Assembly: GCF_020524345.1 (NCBI RefSeq)
Contig: NZ_JAIVLH010000013.1
Span: 124,001 to 188,000 of the forward strand
DNA: 64,000 nt
Direction: 5' to 3'
From: Metabacillus niabensis
Lineage (GTDB): Bacteria; Bacillota; Bacilli; Bacillales; Bacillaceae
Below are positions 42,558 to 51,025 of the stretch, one piece after another. Each line of letters starts with the position of its first letter. Position 1 is the first letter of the stretch. A program made the position numbers and the translations under genes. The notes below the pieces were generated by a model. The model was not told the DNA's origin and ran no database searches. It worked only from the letters and a program-made list of their open reading frames with translations.

Positions 42558-42682
42558 GCGTTGGAGTTCAATAGGGTGAGCCCTTTACCTTAAAACGCTG
42601 ACTCCCTTGTAGGGAACCTGCTATTGTATGACTGTTTGGTGTTACAGCACCGAACAGTCTTTTTTTTAGTTTATTCAAATCT
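42537..42682 (-). ncRNA. Antitoxin antisense RNA, copy 2
   Basis: Homologous to the copy 1 antitoxin. The promoter is TTTTCA (42712-42717), 17-bp spacer, TATAAT (42689-42694). The RNA ends with the CTCACCCT...AGGGTGGG stem and TTATTTTTT. It carries CAATAGC, TCAGCG and CTCAAGGGTGG, also found in the toxin leader. Because of the lost stop codon, its 3' end now overlaps the extended toxin reading frame. Confidence 0.7.
42630..42667 (+). terminator. Toxin 2 mRNA terminator
   Basis: GACTGTTTGGTG (42630-42641) pairs with CACCGAACAGTC (42648-42659), followed by eight T. Same stem as in copy 1. Confidence 0.85.
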
Positions 42683-42751
42683 ACTATTATTATAACCAAA
42701 GATATCTATGTTGAAAAGTCATTGTGTTAGAGATGCCAAGAAATTCAGTTG

Positions 42752-42947
42752 TTATTTCTTAGAAATCCAAACGCTCTTAACTTCAGTGTAGTTGTTCAAT
42801 GCGTAAGATCCCATTTCACGGCCAATTCCCGATTGCTTATAACCGCCAAATGGTGATGCAGCATCAAAGACATTGTAGCAGTTTACCCATACAGTACCTG
42901 CACGTAAGTTTTCCGCAATATAGTGGGCTTTTGCCACATCCCTTGTC
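42752..42947 (-). pseudogene. Aldehyde dehydrogenase 3' fragment, copy B
   Basis: The last 65 or so codons of the aldehyde dehydrogenase at 54630 ([20 protein letters not shown] through [14 protein letters not shown] and the stop), nearly identical to it. Homology ends sharply at 42947. Only about 30 bp separate it from the antitoxin promoter of toxin copy 2, whereas copy A keeps about 250 bp there. No start codon or promoter remains. Confidence 0.92.
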
Positions 42948-43063
42948 TTTAATGACTAAAAGCATCCTTTAGAACAAACAAAATATTTTGAGAAGGATAC
43001 ACTGTTCAGCTGATTTACGTTGTAATATATAAACGTATAAATGAAATAAATCGCTTCCTTAGA

Positions 43064-43095
43064 ACTTCCAATTATTAATGGCTATGTGGAAGTTG
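43064..43095. repeat. Inverted repeat after gerB
   Basis: AACTTCCA (43064-43071) and TGGAAGTT (43088-43095) form a perfect 8-bp stem just beyond the stop of the leftward germination operon. There is no T run, so its role as terminator is uncertain. Confidence 0.45.
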
Positions 43096-43112
43096 GGCAT
43101 CTGAGCAATCTA

Positions 43113-44225
43113 CTAACCTCCAGAAGAATTAATATTTTTTTGAAAATAATTCCTAATCCATTTGAGTACAAGAAGGAATGGTAAATATACATAAATAAAA
43201 ACAGATCCTACATTAGCCGTAAGATTGATGATATGATCAATACTTTTGAACTCTTTAAAGTTAACGGAAGCAAGCATTATTGCAATAAGTAAAAGTGTTA
43301 AAGTCTTTTTTGGGGGCATTGAAAAAGCTCTTTTTGCAATCCTTGTACATGCCCACAAAGAAATACAGATAGGTGATAAAACTACTAACAACCATATAAA
43401 AATGAACACATATTCAAATCTTTCCAGGAAGGAAAATTTAACGATTTTTACCATCATTAGAGTTGCCCAAGGCAATTGCTGTAGAACTTCTTGATTGAAA
43501 TATAGGAATGAAATCATAGTTACAATTAGATACACAATGATGGTATATAAGTTCCCAAAATGTGCCCATTTAGAAATATTTTTAGAATTCGAATCCTTAA
43601 TAAATGGATAGTACATGAGTATCCATTCGAAACCAAGAAAAAGCAGGGAATAAGCTTTAGAAGATTCAAAGAGATCCCTGAGAGAATGACTGAACACTGG
43701 GAGTAAATAAGTATAATTCGTATGCTTCATTGGGAAATAAATTAAAAAGAACAGAAAAGAAGGTAAAATAACTCCCCAGAAACTAAAACCGGTTAAAGTA
43801 CGGAATCCACTAGATATTATGTAATAAAATAAAAGACCGAATACTAAACAAAGTTGCCACGTTTTTATTGTAGGATATACCCATATTTGGATGACTTCAA
43901 TATATGCGCGAAAAACCGTTAAAGATGCTAACCAGAAATAGACCAGTGTAAAGACGGACAACATATTACCCGCCTTTTTCCCAAAGCAATAGTGATGAAC
44001 AGCTACTAAATCTCTGTTTTCTTCATCTAAAAGCTTAAAGATAATATAGAGTATGATATGGGTCATAACACCAGTTATTAGTAATGAAATCCATGCATCC
44101 TGTTCTGCACCTTTAATAACTTGATTTTGAAAATTTAGAATGCCAACTCCAGTTTGTGAAGAGTGAATGAGAAAAAATGTGAAAAATCCCGAAACTTGAA
44201 ATTGTTTTTCTACTTTTACGGTCAC
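43113..44225 (-). CDS. Spore germination receptor subunit B (GerB/GerKB type)
   Basis: A 370-residue integral membrane protein with about 10 spans, of the amino-acid-permease-like GerB family (QTGVGILNFQNQVIKGAEQD early; FWGVILPSFLFFLIYFPMKH; FIFIWLLVVLSPICISLWAC). In germinant receptors the B subunit forms much of the ligand-binding site in the inner spore membrane. It is the third gene of the operon, with its start overlapping the gerC stop by one base. Confidence 0.9.
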   Translation of the reverse strand: MTVKVEKQFQVSGFFTFFLIHSSQTGVGILNFQNQVIKGAEQDAWISLLITGVMTHIILYIIFKLLDEENRDLVAVHHYCFGKKAGNMLSVFTLVYFWLASLTVFRAYIEVIQIWVYPTIKTWQLCLVFGLLFYYIISSGFRTLTGFSFWGVILPSFLFFLIYFPMKHTNYTYLLPVFSHSLRDLFESSKAYSLLFLGFEWILMYYPFIKDSNSKNISKWAHFGNLYTIIVYLIVTMISFLYFNQEVLQQLPWATLMMVKIVKFSFLERFEYVFIFIWLLVVLSPICISLWACTRIAKRAFSMPPKKTLTLLLIAIMLASVNFKEFKSIDHIINLTANVGSVFIYVYLPFLLVLKWIRNYFQKNINSSGG

Positions 44226-45304
44226 TATTTTCCCACCCCGGTTTGTCTAACAACAATTTTAGTTTTTACATCAAATGTAATACTAGGATAAATCTTTTCG
44301 TAAAAACTTTTCTCTGACCAATTTTTGTGATTGATTTTATCTAATCTTCCAATACCTATAGGATCTACACCATTAGATTGAAAATCCTTAAGAAGTGATT
44401 CAGCTTCGTCTGAAATGGATTTCTGTAAGGCGTTTTTAAAAGATGTTAGATCCTTTTCCTTTTCCAAATTGATCCATTCAGGCAAAGAATCAAGTTCTAC
44501 GTCTAAATTTAGTTTCACTTTGGCTTGTTTTCTGGCCTTTTCCTTGTTGACTTTCACCTTATGTTTTCCCTCAATCGTTCTGACTCCAATATTTGCTTTA
44601 TGTCCATTCATGTTGAGGCTAAAACTGTAAACTCCCCGTTTGTTTTTGTCTGTCATTAATTTTAATAAGAATGTTTCTTTATCTGAAATCTTTAGTGCTA
44701 ATTTATCATCTTTAAAAATCCCCATTCCATCGACTTTAACTGTTCCTTGAGAATCTACTGTAAGATTTGGAAAGGACATATCAATTCCGCTGCCAAAATA
44801 CTGGTCAAACATGACATGGAGGTTTGAATCAGGAATACCTTCATTTTCAATACTTTTATCAATCAAATTCATTAAAAATAGCGGACGCTCATTCAAGGAT
44901 TGATTGAGTATTTTATCAGGTGATCCATCTGTAATTGCCATTCTGATAATACCGATCTTTGGATCCTTACAGATGGTGTCCAATACCTCTGCTAAACCTC
45001 TTTTACTTAGATTATCTCCAAAAATCATTAATCTTACTTGACCTATTTCAAAAGGGAATTGAGACTTATGGCCAAGTTCTTCATGCAGACTAGAAGGATT
45101 TTCAGCAACAGATGTCATTAAAGCAGGTTTATTACTTTCATCATAATTCGGATAAACGACACTTGCTTTTAACATTTTATCTTCTTCGTCATAGCCTACA
45201 TTATGCATTAAAGAAATTTCATTAATAGTATTGTGAGGTACACATCCAACCAGGATTAGAGATATAATAACAAAACCTATAGGTACAAATATGTTATTCG
45301 TCAT
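44225..45304 (-). CDS. Spore germination receptor subunit C (GerC lipoprotein)
   Basis: A 359-residue lipoprotein with a short signal and lipobox ILVGC (Cys21). The body follows the Ger(x)C pattern: the N-terminal strand INEISLMHNVGYDEED, PFEIGQVRLMIFGDNLSKRG in the middle, and the C-terminal domain with LLKDFQSNGVDPIGIGRL and SITFDVKTKIVVRQTG. It anchors the receptor outside the inner membrane. It overlaps gerA by 11 bp and gerB by 1 bp, so all three are translated together. Confidence 0.92.
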   Translation of the reverse strand: MTNNIFVPIGFVIISLILVGCVPHNTINEISLMHNVGYDEEDKMLKASVVYPNYDESNKPALMTSVAENPSSLHEELGHKSQFPFEIGQVRLMIFGDNLSKRGLAEVLDTICKDPKIGIIRMAITDGSPDKILNQSLNERPLFLMNLIDKSIENEGIPDSNLHVMFDQYFGSGIDMSFPNLTVDSQGTVKVDGMGIFKDDKLALKISDKETFLLKLMTDKNKRGVYSFSLNMNGHKANIGVRTIEGKHKVKVNKEKARKQAKVKLNLDVELDSLPEWINLEKEKDLTSFKNALQKSISDEAESLLKDFQSNGVDPIGIGRLDKINHKNWSEKSFYEKIYPSITFDVKTKIVVRQTGVGK

Positions 45305-46808
45305 TTATATCATCCTTCTTTTTGTTTCTTTCTTTAGGGGAGTATTTCAATTTATCTATAGGTCTCAAATAATCTGGTCTTTTGTTTAATTTATTATAGG
45401 GTGGCCTTATAATACTATCTGTTAAATTATTAAGGCGAAACGGATATAAAGGAACCATGTAAGGAGTATCAAACGATTTTAGTTTAAACAAATGACATAG
45501 TAATGCTGCTAGTCCTATTACAATACCTAATCCTCCTAGAATTGAGGACATGATGATAAAGGGAAATCTTAATATTCTAATCGTGTTGGACATAACGGTA
45601 GTTGGTGTAGTGAATGAAGCTAAGGCTGATAAAGCGACAATAATTAATAAAATATTACTTGTCAGTGCTGCAGCAACTGCTGCCTGCCCAATGACAATAC
45701 CTCCTACGATTCCTAATGTTTGTCCTACCTTAGTTGGCAATCTGGCTCCTGCCTCTCTTAATAATTCAATTGTCATTTCTAAAAAAAGAACTTCCAGCAA
45801 CGGCGGAAATGGAACGTTTGCTCTTGACTCTATTAACGGACCTAGTAAATCTGCGGGAATAACTTCATAATGAAACGTCACAACCGCAACATAAATGGAG
45901 GTAGAAAAGATTGAAAAAATGATCGCAAGTATTCGGGTGATACGAAAGAAAGAACCAATAATCCAGTTATAATAATAATCTTCAGATGAGAGAAAAAAAT
46001 CGAATATGGTAGTAGGTCCGGATATTGCGTATGGTGAGCCATCGCTAAATATAACGACCTGGCCTGAAGTGATTGTATAAGAAATTCTATCCAGCCTCTC
46101 TGAAGAAAAATAAAGAGGAAAAGGAGTATGAGAATTTTCTTTAATTAACTGGATTAATGCAGAAGTATCCCAAATAATATCAAAATCTATTTCAGAGAGC
46201 CTTTTCTTTACGGTTTCTATATGTTTTTCATTAGTAATACCATCTAAATAAACAATGGCAACTCTTGTTTTTGACAGAGTGCCTAGCACGATCTCTTCAG
46301 TAGTTAATAAAGGAGATTTTAACTTAGATCGGAGTAAATGAATGTTGGTATCAAGACTTTCAACAAACCCTAGTTTTGGACCTATAACATTAAACTCATT
46401 CTCAGTTTCATTCGTTTCTCTAATCCCTTTAGATAAATTGCTTACATTCACTAAAAGACAATCTTTTGAGGTATTTTCAAACTTTATTAGGGCATAACCT
46501 TGATGGATTTTCTCTTCAATTTCTTTTGTATCAAGAGTCTTAATTACATCTTCAAGAGGAAGATTGTTTTTAAATTGATATATATCCAGAGTTTGATCTT
46601 TGTTTTTTTCATATTCATTAATATATGGAAGAAGGACTCGTTCCATCGTCTTTTGATCAATAAGTGAAGTGAAATATAAAATAAATATCTGGATTCCTGA
46701 AATGTTTTTTTTTAGCTCTTTAAAATCAAATGATTTTTTAGCTCTTTTCACTATTTCAGCAAGTGTTTGATTTTCTGCATGGCTCTGATTATTTTTATTC
46801 TTAAACAT
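45294..46808 (-). CDS. Spore germination receptor subunit A (GerA type)
   Basis: A 504-residue GerA-family protein. A soluble N-terminal domain of about 270 residues is followed by LDRISYTITSGQVVIFSDGS, the conserved region FLSSEDYYYNWIIGSFFRIT, and five membrane spans including PPLLEVLFLEMTIELLREAG and TVGGIVIGQAAV-like stretches (LGIVGGIVIGQAAVAAALTS). The C-terminus is long and charged. The start at 46808 follows AAGGAG; a start 17 codons earlier is not preceded by one. The gene order A-C-B is found in several Bacillus receptors. A sigma-G-like promoter lies upstream. Confidence 0.92.
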   Translation of the reverse strand: MFKNKNNQSHAENQTLAEIVKRAKKSFDFKELKKNISGIQIFILYFTSLIDQKTMERVLLPYINEYEKNKDQTLDIYQFKNNLPLEDVIKTLDTKEIEEKIHQGYALIKFENTSKDCLLVNVSNLSKGIRETNETENEFNVIGPKLGFVESLDTNIHLLRSKLKSPLLTTEEIVLGTLSKTRVAIVYLDGITNEKHIETVKKRLSEIDFDIIWDTSALIQLIKENSHTPFPLYFSSERLDRISYTITSGQVVIFSDGSPYAISGPTTIFDFFLSSEDYYYNWIIGSFFRITRILAIIFSIFSTSIYVAVVTFHYEVIPADLLGPLIESRANVPFPPLLEVLFLEMTIELLREAGARLPTKVGQTLGIVGGIVIGQAAVAAALTSNILLIIVALSALASFTTPTTVMSNTIRILRFPFIIMSSILGGLGIVIGLAALLCHLFKLKSFDTPYMVPLYPFRLNNLTDSIIRPPYNKLNKRPDYLRPIDKLKYSPKERNKKKDDINDE

Positions 46809-46841
46809 AATAAATGAACTCCTTAATTTACAGTCAATATT

Positions 46842-46871
46842 TATTATCTTTACTAACACAAATTGTATTCA
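46842..46871 (-). promoter_or_regulatory. Sigma-G-like promoter of the germination operon
   Basis: On the minus strand TGAATA (46866-46871), 17-bp spacer, GATAATA (46842-46848). This resembles the forespore sigma-G pattern (-35 GNATR/TGAATA, -10 CATWHTA) with one base changed. It is correctly placed 34 bp before the gerA start, and forespore expression is expected for such an operon. Confidence 0.6.
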
Positions 46872-47085
46872 CTTTACCATTTTTATTATTGATGTAGACA
46901 AACGGAGAAATGAAATAATGAAAGGTATAAAAATTAAAAAACGACATGTGGTTCTTTTTCGTAATTTACAGGAAAACTCAAAAGGGGATAGGATGCCAGG
47001 GTGGATTCGTTCTATCACGGCTAGCTTATAATACGAACGGGGAGGTGAATTGAAAATTGGTTGTTGTTTTTAAAAGACAAGGAAC

Positions 47086-47139
47086 GAAAAAAGAACCTCT
47101 CTAAATTCCTCTTAATTAAGGAATAGCGAGAGGTTTGTT
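47086..47139. terminator. Terminator downstream of the Rrf2 gene
   Basis: AACCTCTC (47094-47101) and GAGAGGTT (47128-47135) form a perfect 8-bp stem, with a second inner stem (ATTCC/GGAAT). A T run follows on the minus strand (TTCTTTTTT), so it serves the Rrf2 gene; the plus side has TGTTTTAT. The stretch 46872-47085 holds nothing recognisable. Confidence 0.75.
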
Positions 47140-47631
47140 TTATATGTCGCCCTTCAAAAAATATTTCCTCGTATCTTCACGTATTTGTTTGGATAAGACC
47201 CGATCAAGCTCTTCACTTAACCATGCAAGTGTTTTACTACGCAAGAAATCACGCATTTTTTCTTCCGCAGAGAGCATAACTAAATTGATGGTACAAGAGG
47301 AGGGGGCTGTACAACAGTTTTCTCTATACAAATACCCATTATCTTTAATATTTTTACATTGAAAAATAGGTTTTGGACCTTCAACTGCTCTAACTACATC
47401 CCAAAAGGAGATATCTTCCGGGGACTTAGATAATCGATATCCGCCCTTTACACCAGGGACAGAACTTACGATACCAGCTTTAGATAACTTACCAAATACT
47501 TTTGAAAGAAATGTCTCAGAGAGCCCTTGGAATACTGCAAGATCCTTTATCCCAATACTTTCATCCGTAGGAACATCAATTAAATAAACTAGACAATGTA
47601 ATGCATATTCAACGCCAACACTATATTGCAT
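47140..47631 (-). CDS. Rrf2-family transcriptional regulator
   Basis: A 163-residue Rrf2 protein. The winged helix covers the first 80 residues (SVGVEYALHCLVYLIDVPTD, GLSETFLSKVFGKLSKAGIV, VPGVKGGYRLSKSPEDI). A cysteine set follows at about residues 92-113 (FQCKN, ENCCTAPSSC), as in Rrf2 proteins that bind a cluster or sense redox state. It is divergent from an azoreductase gene whose promoter is followed by a 17-bp palindrome, its likely target. It probably represses that redox operon. Confidence 0.88.
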   Translation of the reverse strand: MQYSVGVEYALHCLVYLIDVPTDESIGIKDLAVFQGLSETFLSKVFGKLSKAGIVSSVPGVKGGYRLSKSPEDISFWDVVRAVEGPKPIFQCKNIKDNGYLYRENCCTAPSSCTINLVMLSAEEKMRDFLRSKTLAWLSEELDRVLSKQIREDTRKYFLKGDI

Positions 47632-47736
47632 ATAAACTCACCTACTTTTCATTTTAAAGCTTATCAAATTGTATCTTAGGAGTATTTAAAGTGTTAGTCA
47701 ATTAAAATAAATCTTTTTATGGTAAATTTTATTCAT

Positions 47737-47765
47737 TTGACAAAAGTAAAGATAGACCTTATATT
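47737..47765 (+). promoter_or_regulatory. Sigma-A promoter of the azoreductase operon
   Basis: TTGACA (47737-47742), 17-bp spacer, TATATT (47760-47765); transcription should begin near 47772. Confidence 0.8.
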
Positions 47766-47774
47766 GGAGACAAG

Positions 47775-47791
47775 GTTAATCGTCGATTAAC
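47775..47791. promoter_or_regulatory. Putative Rrf2 operator
   Basis: GTTAATCG-T-CGATTAAC is a perfect 17-bp palindrome starting a few bases after the predicted transcription start, with an extra half-site (CGTTAAT) at about 47797-47803. Its place fits a roadblock-type repressor site for the divergent Rrf2 protein. Confidence 0.65.
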
Positions 47792-47838
47792 TTGATCGTT
47801 AATTGTAACCTGAATTTCATTGTAAAGGAGTAATGTAA

Positions 47839-48495
47839 ATGAACAAAACACTTATCATTAATGCACATCCAAAAATAGATGATACATCTTCAATGAGCAT
47901 ACAAGTTTTTAACCACTTTTTGAAAACGTATAAAGAATTAATTCCTGCTAGTGACGCAATTGAACAGATTAACTTATATAGTGATGAAGTGCCTATGATA
48001 GATAAAACAGTTTTAAGTGCCTGGGATAAACAACGGAAAGAACAGGAGCTAACGGAAGAAGAGAAAATAGTAACCGAGCGTATGGCTGAAATCTTACAGC
48101 AATTTAAATGGGCAAATACGTATATCATCGTTTTACCTTTGCATAATTTTAATATTCCATCAAAATTAAAAGATTATATGGACAATATTATGATCGCTCG
48201 TGAAACGTTTAAATATACTGAAAATGGATCAGTAGGACTACTGAAAGATGGGCGAAGAATGCTCGTCATACAAGCAAGTGGGTCAATCTATACAAATGAT
48301 GATTGGTATACAGAAGTGGAATACTCTCATAAATATTTGAAGTCAATGTTCAATTTCCTTGGTATTGAAGATTATCAAATCATTAGGGCACAAGGAACTG
48401 CATTACTAGAACCAAATGAAGTATTACAAAAAGCAAACAAAGAAGCTGAAGAAGCTGCTTCTAGATTAGCGGCACAAGAAAATATACTTTTATAA
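47839..48495 (+). CDS. FMN-dependent NADH-azoreductase / NAD(P)H oxidoreductase
   Basis: A 218-residue flavodoxin-like fold enzyme of the AzoR/AcpD family. TLIINAHPKIDDTSSM is the FMN-phosphate loop, KWANTYIIVLPLHNFNIPSK (PxxNF motif) is the FMN ring contact, LKDYMDNIMIARETFKYTEN follows, and VIQASGSIYTN lies near the active site. It reduces quinones or azo compounds with NADH. The ATG follows AAAGGAG. It is the first gene of a two-gene operon with an AhpD-like protein under an Rrf2 regulator, suggesting a response to quinone or electrophile stress. Confidence 0.92.
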   Translation: MNKTLIINAHPKIDDTSSMSIQVFNHFLKTYKELIPASDAIEQINLYSDEVPMIDKTVLSAWDKQRKEQELTEEEKIVTERMAEILQQFKWANTYIIVLPLHNFNIPSKLKDYMDNIMIARETFKYTENGSVGLLKDGRRMLVIQASGSIYTNDDWYTEVEYSHKYLKSMFNFLGIEDYQIIRAQGTALLEPNEVLQKANKEAEEAASRLAAQENILL

Positions 48496-48508
48496 GGTGG
48501 TGATAAAA

Positions 48509-48952
48509 TTGGAACAACGAATTGATTATTACAATGTAGCTCCAGAAGCAATTAATATAATGATGGAAATGGAGAAATATACTAAAACGACAGGTATAGA
48601 CCGTAAACTTCGTGAGCTCATTAAAATTCTTGCATCTCAAATCAACGGCTGTGCATTTTGTTTGAATATGCATACAGTAGATGCTAGAAAAATGGGAGAA
48701 ACGGAGCAACGCTTATATTGTATCAGTACTTGGAGAGAGTGCACATTTTACTCTGATGCAGAAAAAGCAGCTTTAGAGTTAACTGAACATGTGACTTTAA
48801 TACCGAATAAACGTGTACCTGATCACTTATATCATCGTATCCGTAAACACTTTAGTGAAAAAGAATATGTGGACCTTGTTCTAATAATTAACCAAATCAA
48901 CAGTTGGAATAGAATTTCTATTGCAATGGGGAATATAGCAGCTGAAAATTAA
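48509..48952 (+). CDS. AhpD-like alkylhydroperoxidase / carboxymuconolactone decarboxylase family protein
   Basis: A 147-residue all-helical protein of the AhpD/CMD family. The redox motif is NGCAFCLNMHTVDARKMG (CxxC plus downstream His), followed by STWRECTFYSDAEKAALELT. Such proteins reduce peroxides or act as disulfide reductants. I propose the TTG at 48509 as start (7 nt after AAGGTGG), since the in-frame GTG codons at 48497 and 48500 are part of the ribosome site itself. It begins 13 nt after the azoreductase stop. Confidence 0.88.
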   Translation: MEQRIDYYNVAPEAINIMMEMEKYTKTTGIDRKLRELIKILASQINGCAFCLNMHTVDARKMGETEQRLYCISTWRECTFYSDAEKAALELTEHVTLIPNKRVPDHLYHRIRKHFSEKEYVDLVLIINQINSWNRISIAMGNIAAEN

Positions 48953-49008
48953 TACTTTAAAGAAAGAAAAGTAGGAATCTAACTTAGAAAAATTTTTTTT
49001 GGAAGATA

Positions 49009-49026
49009 ACTTACCTACTAGTAAGT
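49009..49026. promoter_or_regulatory. TetR operator copy 1
   Basis: ACTTAC-CTACTA-GTAAGT, with arms identical to the sites at 51228 and 51845. It lies 55 bp upstream of the VanY-type lipoprotein gene. Confidence 0.75.
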
Positions 49027-49080
49027 AATTGAAGTTAAATTAAGTTGTTGAATGTCATCTATCGAAGTTAGGGTGATCAA

Positions 49081-49902
49081 ATGATTTTAAAAAAATCGGC
49101 TATTTTCCTTCTGAGTGTATCATTATCCGCGTGTATGAATTTCTCATTACCTGACGGAATTTCTATTAGGGGTGAACATGAGGGACAGGATAATATACAA
49201 CCTGGTCAAAAAAACAATATAGAACAAAATATAAAGCAAAATGAAGAACAAATTGATAAAGACTTCTTGTTAGATTCACAATATTTTAATGTAGTGAAAG
49301 AGGTAAATGGTCATAAAATGATTGAAAATCCAGCCAATATACTTGTTATGCTAAATAAAGAGTTCAGCTTGCCGGAATCATATGTACCTGCTAACTTAGT
49401 TGTTCCTAATGTAGAGTTTTCTTTTGGCGACGCAGATGTACCTAAGCGTTATTTGAGAGAAGAGGCAGCAAGAGCATTAGAGGAATTATTTGCTCTTGCT
49501 GAACAAGATGGAATTGAATTGTTTGCTGTATCAGGATATAGATCGTATTCAAGGCAGCAGGAAATATTTAATGCCGAAAAAGAAAAAAAAGGTGTTGAAA
49601 AGGCGCTGCAGGCTGTGGCTTTACCAGGAAAAAGTGAGCATCAAACCGGTTTGGCAATTGATGTAACAAGCAAAGGTGCTGGGTTAAAAGAAGAATTCAG
49701 TGAAACAAAAGAAGGAAAATGGGTGAAAGAAAATGCTCATAGAGCAGGCTTTATTATCCGTTATCCTAAAGGGAAAGAATTAATTACCGGTTATCAATAT
49801 GAACCATGGCACTTACGTTATGTTGGGAAGGAAAAGGCGGCAGTCATTCATGAGAATAATCTTACATTAGAAGAATATTTCCAAAAGGTGAAAAAGATTT
49901 AA
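49081..49902 (+). CDS. D-alanyl-D-alanine carboxypeptidase, VanY/LdcB type (lipoprotein)
   Basis: A 273-residue exported lipoprotein (lipobox SLSAC, Cys18) with an Asn/Gln-rich linker and a peptidase M15B domain. Zinc and active-site motifs are FAVSGYRSYSRQQEIF, GKSEHQTGLAIDV (SxHxxGxAxD) and EPWHLRYVG (ExxH). It trims D-Ala from peptidoglycan stems. GGGTGATC lies upstream of the ATG at 49081. A TetR operator lies in front of it, so it belongs to the regulon of the TetR protein at 51258, with the two Ohr genes downstream probably on the same message. Confidence 0.92.
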   Translation: MILKKSAIFLLSVSLSACMNFSLPDGISIRGEHEGQDNIQPGQKNNIEQNIKQNEEQIDKDFLLDSQYFNVVKEVNGHKMIENPANILVMLNKEFSLPESYVPANLVVPNVEFSFGDADVPKRYLREEAARALEELFALAEQDGIELFAVSGYRSYSRQQEIFNAEKEKKGVEKALQAVALPGKSEHQTGLAIDVTSKGAGLKEEFSETKEGKWVKENAHRAGFIIRYPKGKELITGYQYEPWHLRYVGKEKAAVIHENNLTLEEYFQKVKKI

Positions 49903-50017
49903 CTTGGTGATGTTTATGAAGTCAAAATTGGTAATCTTAAAAAAATTGTTTAACCCAAGTGTGCACCAATATGACATTAATATAAATGAATTAATTATGA
50001 AAAGGAGCGTTCTGATA

Positions 50018-50446
50018 ATGATGAAAATGGAAAAGAAATTGTACACGGCTACTGTAAACGTTCAAGGCGGAAGAGAAGGCAGAGCAGTTTCCACTGATAA
50101 CAATCTTTTCGTGGACTTAAGATATCCCAAGGAATTAGGTGGTAACGGAGCTGGAACCAATCCGGAGCAACTGTTCGCTGCAGGATTTGCAGCATGCTTC
50201 GAAGGTGCAATGGGTACGGTTCTTAGAAAAAGGAATATTAAAGCAGAAGGTATAACAATTGATTCTCAGGTGACGCTCGGCAAGGATGCAGAAGATGGGT
50301 ATGTGCTGGCAATTACGATGGACATCACGATTAAAGGTGTAGAAACTAGTGTAGCTGAAGAAGTCGTTGCGGAAGCTCATAAGGTTTGTCCTTATGCTAA
50401 AGCAACCCGTGGAAATATCGAAGTAATATCGAACGTTGTTGGATAA
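50018..50446 (+). CDS. Organic hydroperoxide resistance protein (Ohr/OsmC), first tandem copy
   Basis: A 142-residue Ohr-family peroxidase. The two catalytic cysteines are in GFAACFEGAMG and HKVCPYAKATRGN, and the start KLYTATVNVQGGREGRAVS is typical of Ohr. These thiol enzymes reduce organic peroxides using lipoyl proteins. The ATG at 50018 follows AAAGGAG at 10-nt spacing; a longer in-frame extension to 49904 is unlikely. A second copy, almost identical, follows 52 bp later, and both share the same leader sequence. Confidence 0.92.
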   Translation: MMKMEKKLYTATVNVQGGREGRAVSTDNNLFVDLRYPKELGGNGAGTNPEQLFAAGFAACFEGAMGTVLRKRNIKAEGITIDSQVTLGKDAEDGYVLAITMDITIKGVETSVAEEVVAEAHKVCPYAKATRGNIEVISNVVG

Positions 50447-50498
50447 TTTGCGAACAAAGAGTACAAAATAATCCAGTATGAAAAGGAGTGTTTCAAAA

Positions 50499-50927
50499 AT
50501 GATGAAAATTGAAAAAAAATTGTACACAGCTACTGTAAATGTTCAAGGCGGAAGAGAAGGCAAAGCAACTTCTAATGATGGGAATCTTAACGTTGACTTA
50601 AGATATCCCAAGGAATTAGGTGGTAACGGAGCTGGAACCAATCCGGAGCAACTGTTTGCTGCAGGATTTGCAGCATGCTTCGAAGGTGCAATGGGTACGG
50701 TTCTAAGAAAAAGAAATATTAAAACAGAGGGTATAACAATTGATTCACATGTGACGCTCGGCAAGGATGTGGAAGATGGGTATGTGCTGGCAATTACGAT
50801 GGACATCACGATTAAAGGCGTAGAAACTAGTGTAGCAGAAGAAATCGTTGCGGAAGCTCATAAGGTTTGCCCTTATGCCAAAGCAACCCATGGAAATATC
50901 GAAGTAATATCGAACGTTGTTGGTTAA
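50499..50927 (+). CDS. Organic hydroperoxide resistance protein (Ohr/OsmC), second tandem copy
   Basis: A 142-residue duplicate of the preceding gene. Both catalytic cysteines are kept (GFAACFEGAMG, HKVCPYAKATHGN). Differences cluster near the N-terminus (KATSNDGNLNV instead of RAVSTDNNLFV). The ribosome site and bases before the ATG (TATGAAAAGGAG) are also duplicated, so the unit copied was gene plus leader. Very high DNA identity suggests a recent event or gene conversion. No separate promoter is seen between them. Confidence 0.92.
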   Translation: MMKIEKKLYTATVNVQGGREGKATSNDGNLNVDLRYPKELGGNGAGTNPEQLFAAGFAACFEGAMGTVLRKRNIKTEGITIDSHVTLGKDVEDGYVLAITMDITIKGVETSVAEEIVAEAHKVCPYAKATHGNIEVISNVVG

Positions 50928-51025
50928 TCTTTTACTGTTAGAGTATCGTCAGCAACTTAGCAATAAGATGAGAGAATACGCAAACTAGTTGATTATCCGG
51001 AGAGGATTAATCACCTTTGCACATA

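Noticed and set aside
49904-50017. 38-codon N-terminal extension of the first Ohr protein
   Set aside because: Ohr proteins start near KLYTATV; the ATG at 50018 has AAAGGAG, and the second copy has the same short form.
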